A stretch of 64,000 nucleotides of DNA from Valencia hispanica. Lineage: Eukaryota > Chordata > Actinopteri > Cyprinodontiformes > Valenciidae. The stretch lies in contig OY747700.1 in assembly GCA_963556495.2 (NCBI GenBank), positions 9,414,520-9,478,519 of the forward strand, in the 5' to 3' direction. The position numbers and the translations under genes are program-made. Position 1 is the stretch's first letter. Every line of letters starts with the position of its first letter. Shown here in pieces: positions 48,301 through 60,300 of the stretch. The notes under the pieces are model-generated. The model saw only the letters and a program-made list of their open reading frames with translations, had not been told where the DNA came from and did not search any database.

Positions 48301-51300
48301 CGTTCAGTTCGATTCACTTGCAGAGTCCAACTCCTCGCACAACTACATTTAAAGACGATAAACTGAAAAGTTACTCCACTGACTGCAAGGGTGAATGTCA
48401 GTCTCTCAACAGATTCTAATTTTTTTTCTTCAAAAAAAAAAAAAGGTAGAAGCTGCTATTTTTGTCCTTTTAGGCGAAGAAAAGAAATGGGCGGTGAGGG
48501 GATGTGGAGCACAGCTCATAGCTTTATTTAGATGCTGCAAGTTAAATCAGTGCATGATTCTTTGAGTCCAAATCCAGTTTAAGTTTTTCCTCTTATAAAA
48601 ACAAAAAAAACAACATGTATTCCAAGAATCTGCTTTTGTCAGATAAAATGCTGCCAAGCAGTGCAACTACAGTGAGAAGAAGGTGTTTTCAGCAGTACCT
48701 AATGATCTGCGGACCTATCAGAGTTGATTTCATTGTAGGAAAACGATCAGCAGCAGTCGTTTAGATTTATGCAAATTATTTTGAACCCAGGGCAGCACTG
48801 CAGAGATGAGTCAGGGTGTGTCTCTGTAGAGTGGTTCCCTTTGTGCATGTGTAGTTTGTGTGATTTTAACTAGGGACTCTGGTTTCCTCCAGCAACCTAA
48901 TGGGTTGCTGGTTGTTGAGTAAATACTAACGGCACACAACAATCATGGTTCTGTACATTTTTGGGGTTTTAAAGTCTCGGTTCGGTACGTCTTCGGGACG
49001 CTTTATTCAAGAAAAATAAATACAAATGTGCACATGACTCATTTTTACGACTGATCAGCATTAAACAAATAATCTTTTATCCTCACTTCCTTCATTTCAA
49101 TTCCTGAAATCAATTGGATTTTATTATGTTCTATAACTTAGTTTAAAGTATAGAAAGAACTGGAGGTTTGAGCAAGTTTTTTAAAAAGATAAAATAGTAC
49201 AAGCAGATATAGCCAAACTAGAAAACAATATCACCATATGAAAACAGTCCGTATTAATGTTTAGAAATGTTTAAATAATACTTTGCCCATATTTGGGAAT
49301 AAAAACATGCTTAAACCACTTTGGAGTTGTTTTGATATTTCGACAGCCTAGTCTCCCAGCTGTACTTGAATGCAGCATGAGCATTTGTTGGGAAAATACC
49401 TTCTCATCAACGGGGATTCTGCCGACTTGCGTTTAATACAAAAGGAGTTTGGGCTGATTGGATGCTACTGGTAGCCATGTGGACGTCAGCTGGTTTTTCT
49501 CTAGTATCAGTGATGTTTACATTCAGCTTGACATTGTTTCAGGTGAGTCATTCAGTTCAGAGCAGAGCGTGTTATGGACCTTATTGTTCCTGTGAGATGT
49601 GTTCGCTGAAAAACCTCTGGTTCGGTCCATCTTTCTTTTTCTACAGCAGCTGCATGAGGGAGTCTTGCATGTTTTTGATGCACATCAGCAGTTTTTTCCA
49701 TCTAGTGATTTAGATGACTGGTAATGACCCATTTATTGAAATCACATGTGGATGCTAATGGAAGCATCTTAAAACCAGGCGATGTTTGGTGTGCTCACTA
49801 CATGGCTTCCTATAGCCTTTGGAAAAGGACTCAAGGTCTCATGACTTCCTTCTTCCAAAAACGGCCATGACCTCTTTTTATGGGGAGGGGAATGTAGACG
49901 CTACAGTGTGAATGGAAGTCAAAGCAACTTCTTGGGTGTTTGGGGCATCTTCGGTGAAAGCAAGCTAAAGTAGTTGACTTTTTGTCCCATTGTGTCAATG
50001 TTTTTCATTGCACTGTTAAATAAGTAAATAGAAACAACTTCATACTATTGTTTAACTTGTTTTTATTGGACCAAACATCCAGGAAGCTGCCATTGCTCCC
50101 ATTCAACCTGTAGGGTCAACTTTCTCCCAGAAAAAAAGGGGGAGTGTGCGTACCACAAGTGTAAAGTACTCAGATGTATCTATTCTCTATCTAATCAAAG
50201 ATTTTCTTCTTGCCCACCATTAAATTTCGCATTAGCAGAGTGCCCTATTTTTGTCCTGTCAGATTCCCCACGAGTTACCATGGGCCTCTTGGGTGTTTGG
50301 TCGAATACTTTGACAAATCTCAATTTTCACTCTAAATCTACACCTAGTTATGTCCAAATTGCACAGTGGCCCTATTGGTAGCACTGTTGCCTTGCAGCAA
50401 GAAGGTCCTGGGTTTGAATTCCGGCCTGGGCTCTTTCTGCATGTTCTCCCTGTGCATGCATGAGTTCCCTCCGGGTATTCCGGCTTCCTCCCGCAGTCCA
50501 AAATCATGACTGCTAAGTTAATTAATCTCTCTAAATTGTTCTTAGGTGCATGGTTGTTTGTAGGGATGTAAGAAAATATCGATACACCGATATATTGCAA
50601 TATTTTATTTCCCAATATTGTATAGATATTTAAAACAAAAATATCGTTTTTTTAAGGATTTGAATGGAACCATTAATGATGACAGTAAATTTGGTACTAA
50701 AATTCAAAGCATAACTGGTAGTTTTTGGCTGTTTTCATCCTTCTTTGTTCCAGTGGATCAACTAGATCTAGTAATAAAACTGGATGTGTTAAAGTATGAA
50801 ACAGGTCGGAGCGTTTAGAAAGCTGTGACATTTTTTCTACTGTTAATTCAGTTTTAAAAATCACAATATAAGGTCTTACTCATAGTGTCGCGATATATCT
50901 TATCGTCTCCCCTGTATCGCAATACATATCGTATGGCCAGATTCTTGTCAATACACATCCCTAGTTGTTTGTCATGTGTGTCTCTGTGTTGCCAAAACTC
51001 AAACTTGTAAAGCTTTTATTGCGTAATTTTGAGCTGCTTAGTTTCACTTATTTGCCCATATTGCATTATAATCTTTCCGCATAATAAGTTCTGAACAGTA
51101 AAATGAGAAAACCTGTTACATTTGTTTTTAAATTATGAATATTCTCACACTAGAGATCCTCTGCAGAGATTAAACCTTTCACCTTTGCACTCTTCAGCAG
51201 TCCTAAATGTGACCCTCAGTTAATAAAACGAAGCAGAGTTGAATTGGTGTATTTTCCCCACCGCCGTAACCTTTCCTGATTTGGGTTTACCATTAAAGTA

Positions 51301-54300
51301 CAACATCATAAATCCATGTACATACCTCCTTCACGGCTCGCACCACCGTGTCCATTTCACCCATCAACGCTCCATCCAGCAGCAGGACCAGTGGGCTAAG
51401 TCTAGCTCGCCTTCCAGTTCTCTTGCAACCAGGTTTCCGCAGAATGGAATTGTACTGGAGGGACAAACAAATTTACATTTAAACTACTGTGACATGAAAA
51501 AGTATTTGCCCCTGTACAGATTTCCTCCAGGGTTTTTTTTTTTTATCTAACACATTTTGAATCCATTCAGCAGCTTTGAAATTATGGTTTCATTTATCAA
51601 GCAACCAAAAAGTTATCCATAGATAATATGAAATAAAAAAAACACAAAGTAGGCCAAAAGATCTCAAAAACCATAATAGTCTGATTTAGATAAATTAAAG
51701 AAAAGATATGAGGAACAAAGTCGTTGTAATCCGTAAGTCTGGAAAAGGTTAAAAAAGCCATTTATAAGGGTTTGGGACTCCAGTGAACTACAAATGGAGA
51801 AAAGATGCAATAGCGGCGAACTTAGCTGGAAGCAGTGTTGTTGTCAGGTCACCATCCTTCGACTCCAGGTTACCCTTGAGTCCTTAGTGTTCACGTCCAA
51901 GTCAAGTCGCTAAGTCCTACAGGCCAAGTCTGAGAAATAATCTTCCAGCCTGAGTCAAGTCATTGCCAACTGAGAGCAAGTCGAAAATAACAGAGCAGGG
52001 TGTAGATTTTAAGACCAGCCACACATGGTTTACTTTATTTTAAAGACAAAAGTTGTACTCAATACCCCCACGTCACCAACAAGCTGACACAAAAGCAGGT
52101 GCAAAATAATAAAATATGGTGAAAATAAATTTGAAAACAATAAAAAAAAAAATCGACATGTCACCCACACACTTACAAAGGTTTCAGGAGGTTGTTATTA
52201 AATCCGTCCTTATATAACAAGCTAACATTAGCATCGGCGTTACCTGCAGCTCTGTGCTGGTGTTTTTAGTTGTTTTTCTTTCTTTTTCTACTCCCTCACT
52301 CTGTCCTGGCTGTGCAGGTGAGTGCAGCTGTGACCGATTCTGCCAATCAGCAGCTGAAGCAGGGTATTTAAGCTGTGGCAAACCTGCAGAGTTTGTCAGA
52401 TCTGGCTCGGACACAGATCTGGTCAGCTTTGGTCTGACCACACAAACAACCTGGGGTGTTGTGTTTATTCCTTTAGGAAGGAAGGTGGGTATTAAGCTTC
52501 TTTGTGTGTCTGCTGTTGATTACTCCTTGGTGAAAGGAGGTTGGATTTTGGTTATTCCCTTTAGTTTTTTTGGTTTCTTTGATTATTTTATCCTTTTGTT
52601 AAAGAAGGGTGAACAGGAGAAGACTGCCTGTTTTCTTTTACTGTAGTTGGTTTAGCGGTAATTGTCTCTTATTTAATCCATCCTCCCCCCCCCCCCCCCT
52701 TTGGTTTCCCCAGGAAACTTAACCTGCATTACTTTTCTTTCTCAATGAATTCCTCTTTTTTTGAGTTCCTCCTGCCTACAGTCTTTTCATTAATCGGGAC
52801 TGGGAACATCATTTATTGCTACCCCAGCATATCAGTAATACTGCCGCTATGGTGTGTCCTTTGAATGCGCCGTGGTGGCATGGCGATGCGAAAATACTGC
52901 CGCAACGCCAGACTTTGACACATATGAATGACCAAAGGTTCCCTGCCACCTAAGCTTTGTGGCAAAGTGGCACCATTGTTTTGTTTTTTTAAAACAGGTT
53001 CTTGACACCATCTTGTGGAGACGTAACAATCGGCGAGATGCTAACTCCAACAATAGCAATTTACCATGTCGGAGTCAGGGTGCAAGTCATCCGCGTGCTG
53101 CTCGATTCAAGTCACAAGTCCTTAAAAGTGACTGGATTCAGGACTCGAGTCTGAGTGCAGGAGTTTGATGGTCTCAGTGTCAATCACACTTGAGTTATGC
53201 GAGTTCTGACTTGCACCAGTAAGTCCAGCTTTTCCTCAAAACAGACAAAATTAAGGTTTTTGAAGTCAAACCCCAGACTTTAAATCATGCATAATCTTAA
53301 ACAGATCGTTCATGCTTGGAAACTCTCCAACAGCTCTGCAAAGAGTGGATCGGGATTTCTCCACCGGGAGGTAAAAGAATATTTGCCAGTTCCTGCAAAA
53401 CGCCCAATGGCAAGCAAACGGGTGTTACATTTTGGGGGACTATTACTTTTCCACATAGGGCCAGGTTGGTATGGCTAGCCTTTTTCTCATAATACAAGAA
53501 TTTATCCTTTGAAAAAAAATGTGCATTCACTCAGGTTATCTTCGTCTGATACAGAAATGGGATTTATGATCTGGAATGAGTAGCCCCAGTGCAACCCCCC
53601 TAAGGCACCGCATGCAGCCATCAGGAGTTACCACCCAAAGCCACCAAAGCCCAACCCCAGGTTGGGGCCACGACGTTAAGCGCCCCGTCCGCCCAGTGAT
53701 CCCACCCCCAGGGATCCCCCCCAGACGCCTCCAACCCCAAAAACCCCCACATCAGCAACAGTATCCAAAACGACAAAACCAAGTGCCCCCCATCCCTACT
53801 AGGTGATGGAGCCGATCAAAGGAGCCCAGAGAGATTGATCAGATATGGAGCCAGAGGCCGTCTCAAGACCAATATGGTTCAACAAGAGATTTCTATACTG
53901 ATTAATATTAAGAGCCTTTTTATTTTTCCACTTCAGGAGGATAGTTTTCTTAGCGATGCATAAGGCAATGTGAACCATTAGAACTGACTTTGTGTCCATG
54001 GTGGCATCATTTAAATCTCCCAAACAGGCAAACTGAGGGATATGGTGGAATGTTACATTTCAGACACTATGATAAGTCCTCACATATCTGGCACCAAAAT
54101 TTCTTAACGGGTGGACAGAACCAAAGCGCATGAATATAAGTATCTGGTATATTGCTTGTGCATTGTAAGCAGGTATTAGATGACGTAAAACTCATCCTAA
54201 ACATCCGTTGACCTGTATAGTGTATTCTATGAAGAGTTTTGTATTGTATTAATTGCAAATTAGGATTTTTTGTTATTTTAAAAGGTTCTTAAACATATCT

Positions 54301-57300
54301 GAGACCAGACGTTTTGGTCAAAGCTGGCTGATAAATCCACCTCCCATTTTGAAATAGGGATGGCTATTGATTCATCTAATGTAGATAAAGTTTTGTATAT
54401 TTTAGACAGCAATTTGGGGGGGTTGAGATTAAGAAAATCTAAAACTCTTGCTGGAATTTGTAATTCAACTGTATTGAGCCTAAATGTACCTTTTAATAGA
54501 TTTAATTTGTTGATATTCTAAGAATTTGTTTTTATCAATTCCATATTGTGTAATTAATGTATTAAATGGGATAAAGTCTGTTCCTTCAAATATGTGTTCC
54601 AGGTATTCAATTCCATTGCACCTCCAGTCTGGAAAACTTATACTTTTTTTTTTGCAAGATGTCGGGGTTATTCCAGATGGGTGTACGTCTGCATGGGATT
54701 ATTGTGGACTCTGTCATCTTTAGAAACTCCCACCATGCTGTCAGAGAGGAGCTGATATTTATGCTTTTAAAGCATTCATGTCGTTTTATATTTGAGCTAA
54801 TAAATGGTAGGTCTGGAAGTTTTATATTACATAGTGTCTGTTCTACGTCTATCCAGGACTCGTCTAGGTAGCTATGTTTTAACCATCTTGAGATGTATTG
54901 GAGCCTGTTGGCTAAGAAATAATGATGGAAGTTTGGTAGAGCTAGACCTCCTTTTTCTTTGGTCTTCTGCAGTGTTTTTAAGCTGATACGTGGGAGTTTA
55001 TCTTTCCAAAGAAATTTAGAGACAGAGGAGTCCAGAGATCTAAACCTGTCTAGTGATGGTTTACTTGGGATCCTTGAGAATAAGTAGTTGATTCTGGGCA
55101 AAACCATCATTTTTATTGAAGCAACCCTTCCCATAAGTGATATGGGTAGGGGATTTCCATCTAGCAAGATCATCTTCCACTTTTTTTAAAAGTGGGATGT
55201 AGTTCAGCTTTATTAAATCTGCCAGTCTTGGTGAGACATTGATACCTAAATAGGTAATATTCCCTGACTGCAGTTGTGTATTAGTTGGATTCTGGAGAGA
55301 ACAATTGATTGGAGGAACTGTAGATTTTAACCAATTTATAGAATAATCTGAAACATTTGGGTAAGAGTTTATCAACCCGATTACCTGAGAGAAAGAGGTT
55401 TGTGAATGCTGGAGAAAAAGTAATACATCATCTGCATAAAGACTGATTTTATGTTCTATGTTATTGCATTTTATGCCTTTAATATTGTGAGTTTGCCGGA
55501 TTGCTGCAGCTAGTGGTTCAATAAAAATAGCAAACAGGGAGTGAGAGAGAGGACATCCCTGCCTGGTACCTCTCTGAAGATAAAACCTAGATGATGTTTG
55601 GTTATTTGTTCTGATACACGCTGTTGGTGAACTGTATAATATTTTCAACCAGTTTATAAAAGAATTTCCAAAGCCAAATTTATGTAAGGTTGCAAATAAG
55701 AATTTCCAGTTAACTCTATCAGATGCTTTTTCTGCATCTAGAGATAATATATTAGTTTTAATGTTTTTACAGTAAGAAAAATCTATTAAATCTATTAATC
55801 TACGTAAATTTGTGGATGAATGCCTCCCTTTTATAAAACCAGTTTGATCAGGATGTATTATAAGAGGGGTTACTTTCTCTATCCTTTTTGCGAGGGATTT
55901 GCAGATTATTTTAAGATCAACATTAATGAGGGATATGGGACGATAGCTTGGAGGAAACAAAGGGTCTTTACCTGATTTTAGTAGAAGACTAATGTAGGCA
56001 GAATTCATATTTGGTGGAAGTCGGCCATTTTCCTTGGTTTCCTGCAGCATTCTGTGGAATGTTGGTGCCAGAATATTCCAGAATTCTTTATGGAACTCTG
56101 CTGGAAATCCATCTGGGCCTGGAGCCTTTTTATTGGGCATGTTTTGGAGGGCCTCCTGGAGTTCAGCCGCTGTTAGTGGTGAATCCAGGGCCATCGCTTG
56201 ACTTTCAGATAATTTAGGTAGTGTTATGTTATCCAAAAATTGTTCAATTTCATCATCTGATGGGTTTATCTCTGGTGAGTATAAAGCCTTGTAAAATTCT
56301 TTAAAAGGTGTTTTTTATCCTTCCAGGATCATATACTGTATTCCCGGTCTGATCTTTAATAGCAGATATAGTTGTTTTTTCTTTATTAATTTTAAGCTGG
56401 TTAGCCAAAAATCTACCTGATTTATTACCTTGTTCAAAGGTTTCTATCCTAAGTCTTTGAATTAAGAACTGGGTCTGTTTATTAATGATTTCATTTAATT
56501 CTAGCTTTGCGGATTTTGCCTCGTCTCTCCTCATCTAGAGAAGCTTCTAATGAATTAGTAGTTTCTTCTAATTCCTGAATACGTTTTTTTTCTATTTTCT
56601 TTTTATTTGATGAGAATGAGATTATTTTACCTCTAATCACATCTTTCCCTGCCTCCCAAAGAATGGATGGTGACGTACCATGTATGTCATTGTATTCCAA
56701 ATAATAAGCCCACTCTTTTTCAAAATATTTAATAAATTCTTTACCCTTAAGTAATGATATATTAAATCTCCAATTTTTGCTTTGAGGCGTTTGTTTTATT
56801 TGCTAAAGTTAGAGAAACAGGAGCATGATCGCTAACAGCTCTAGGGTGTATCACAGTGTCTGAAATGTCAGTCAACAGTGAGCTGCTGACTAACAAATAA
56901 TCCAGTCGAGAATACGAATGGTGGACATTTGATTAGTATGTTTTTTGTCATTGGGGTGAAGAGATCGCCGTGCATCACTAAGTCCATAATCGCTCATGTA
57001 CTGTTTGACTATATCGATAGATTCCCAGCTGCGCTGAGTCCCTGCTGTGCTGAGCCTTTCTATTTCTTTATTTAAACCAAAGTTGAGGTCGCCCCCAAGA
57101 AGAAGTGAGCAATCCATGTGTTCAAGGAGCACCGAGAAGAAGGAATGAAAGAATGAGGGGTCATCAACATTTGGACCATATATACTGACAATACATAACT
57201 TTTGGTTATGTATAGATAGTTTTACTATAATAAATCTACCCTCTGGATCTGTAACTGTATCCATTACTGTAAAATTAACATTTTTATTTATTAATATTGC

Positions 57301-60300
57301 TACTCCCCTTTGTCTAGAGCTATAGCATGCAGAAAACACATTAGGAAACTCAGAGGATTTAAGATCATCTGCAGCTGAGGTAGATTTATGGGTTTCTTGT
57401 AATAAGACGACATCTGCCTTCAATCTTTTAAGCTGGTTAAGAATCTTAACTCTTTTCTCCCTGGTGCCAGCTCCATGAATATTCCACGTGACAAACCTTA
57501 GAGTAGCCATAGTTTTGAGACAAAAGTTGTAAAGTCCATATCACCATAGAAACTGATTAACACAGGTGTATTATTAGTTTGTGCTTGGGGTTGCCTGATT
57601 GAAAATCCAAAAGAATATAAGAAAGAGAGAAATAGAAGAAAGTTGTGAAGGTGTGAGAGAGAAAGAAATAGTTATGTTATGAAAAAATTCTGTGTGTGTG
57701 AGTGATAAAAGAAGAAAAAAGGAGTGACAAAGACATTTGGTGATAGACATGTTTAGATCAGAAAAGAAAAGAGCCAGTATCCCAGTGCTTAGCCCTGGCC
57801 CCGCCCACATGGAGTAATGTAAACAACTTTACAGAGCTGTGCTAACATTAGATTATAGTTGACTGATAAAACAACTCTTATCATGACCAGTGTCACATGA
57901 CTAATAAAGCCAAGGAGTAAGCTGGGGGTCCCTGAACAGCTGCCCATTAACATACAGTTTATCTACCGCTACTGTAGCTCTGGTGCCTTCACTGATATAT
58001 TTCTTCCTGATTGGGAACAGGACCTTACTTTTTCGTCCTCCGGAATCCTTGGAGGTGGAGTAGCTGGAGGCAGGGCGGGTTCCTCCCCATCAGAGGAGCT
58101 GTCACTACCTTTCTCCCCCTTCTGGCGGCGAGCTGCCTTGTGAAAAAGCTTGTGGATGACGGTCTTATACTGGTTTGGCTGGTAATGCGAGGCCTTCTTC
58201 AGGGGTTTGGAAACATCCACAGACCCCCGTCTCTTCAGCGCCCGGGGGATTTCGGCCCTGATGCGGAGCAGCTCCTCCCGATCTGGGATCTCGCGGTTCT
58301 GGACCTCGGGGGCCACAACCGGTTGCAGCCTGGTGGGGCTCAGGGGCCGAGGAGCAGGAGTCACGACTTGTTCGGCCTCCCCACCGACCCCTGGCATGGC
58401 AGGATTCTCCAAAGATGGCGGGTTGTGATGAAGATAGTCCAGGCGCTCTATTTCGGCATCTACATCCCCTGCGTGTAGAGCTGCAAACACAACCCACATT
58501 TATATCACAAAGATTAAGCACATTTCATACACTTTCTCTACATGCACAGGTGTTTTACCATCGCTATAAACGGCTGGTTGTCTCAGCTCAGGTGGATGAT
58601 GCTGCGGGTGGTAACCAGCCGACTGGAAGAATTTCCTCGGAGCAGCTTCAGGCAGGCGGTAATGCAGCATGTCTCCTTGTCCCTCCACGGTTTGATTTTG
58701 GAGGTTCGGCGCTTGTCCGTATTGGGGATATTGGAGGCGCAAGATGACAGAGACTGGTATCTGCTTACTTTGGCGGCGCAGGGAGGGCGGGGGAGGCATA
58801 TTGACGCGGTTGATGATGGGCTGGGGGCTGTAAGGGGCGTGTCCTGAGGGTGGAGCGTCTGGTGGAACGGCTATACGGGCACCGCGAGGCAAAGAGCCGT
58901 AGGAACCCTGATGGGAAACCGAGCGAGGATCCTGAGAAGTAAAAAAAAGAAAAGAAAAAAAAAAGGGAGAAATACTTGTTACAATAGTAGGTTCTGAAAA
59001 TTTCCACACCTGCAAAAAGCAGTCAGAGCTTTGGACATTGTTAAATTGTCAAGTACAAAATGAAAATCTTTATTTTGGGAGACATTTCAGCCAGGAACTG
59101 CTTTAGCCACACTCCAGTGCTGCCAGCTCCCTTGTAAGGAAAGTAGCTATCACTTGTCCTAAAAGTCACTAAATAAAAGCATCACCTAAGTTTGTGTAAG
59201 TGGAACAGAGTTAAAAATGCACTTTATTAATTATTAGCTATAACTCATGTTATATTGAGTATTGGTGACTTTTATCTCATTGAGCTATATATTATTTTGC
59301 TGTTTTATTGATTTTGATTTTAGGAATTACCTTTCTACCCTCTGCCTTATTTGTGCCTCCTGGGCTTCGGTAGCTCTTTGCTGCCGTGATTTAATACTGT
59401 TTTCTGCGTGAAAGTAGTCAAATGTCGAAGTGTCCAGCAACCTGTTATTTATAATTATTTGTTATTTCGTGAAGCAGTTTTAGATGAGCGTTATAAGTTT
59501 TTTAGAACATTTTTGTTGTCACTTTGTTGTTTTTTTTGCGCGAACAAGTCCACTCATACAGCACAGCTTGTTTAAACACTTTTTATTTTGAATGTTTAGA
59601 AGCTGCGTGCACAGAGAAAGGTGGACAGAAGTTGATTTAATGTTTTAAATCTCTTCTGCAGATATGTGTTCGGTTTCATTTTAAGTTATACATTTTATTT
59701 CTGATCATTGATTTAACTCTGTCCCACTGCGTCATGTGGTTATGTGTTAATATGGCCACCAGATGGAATTTTCCTCCTCTTGTTCTTTGTTTATTTTTGT
59801 TAAAAAATAAAATATAAATAGTTATAAATTTAATTTGTATATTAAATATATATATATTAACTATATATATATATTTTTTAATCTAATAGTTTATTAAATT
59901 ATTAATTATGAATTAATAAAATACTTTCTTTTTAAAAAAAAAGTTAAGACAGCACTCTACGCTGCTGAGGACTAGTCTAAAAAAGAAGAAAAAATTGTAG
60001 ATTTATTACAATTTTAACATTATTTATATATTTAGAGTAAATAAATATTCCTCAGTCAAGGTTAATTTTATATCAAATGTCTCAAGTAGGATCGCTGCAG
60101 ATCTTATCGTCATGAGGTTATGGATTTTTGGCTAATGGACTCAGTAAGAGAGATAAACAACACCACACTGCAAAAAAAGCATTTTCAAGAAAGTAAAAAA
60201 GGCTAAAGTAAACCGTAGAAGAGACCCTGGCGGAGGGTTGTTTTAGTTACTGACTTTAGTTTGGTAAGCCAGGGTGGGGATCAGTCAGCAGAGGTTGCTT

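Larger units (their letters stand above)
53560..57530 (-). mobile_element. L1-type LINE, 5' truncated and mutated
   Basis: An L1 ORF2 lies on the minus strand, in the same direction as the host gene and inside its intron. The order is endonuclease (57510-56890), linker (56700-56300), reverse transcriptase (56236-55061) and C-terminal region (55173-53800). A C-rich plus strand (53580-53800) makes a G-rich 3' untranslated region, typical of L1. No ORF1 was found, so the 5' part is gone or unrecognised. Frame changes separate the pieces. Confidence 0.88.

Noticed and set aside
57574..57810. L1 ORF1 upstream of the endonuclease
   Set aside because: The frame is hydrophobic low-complexity sequence from a purine-rich complement, with no coiled coil, RNA-binding motif or zinc knuckle.
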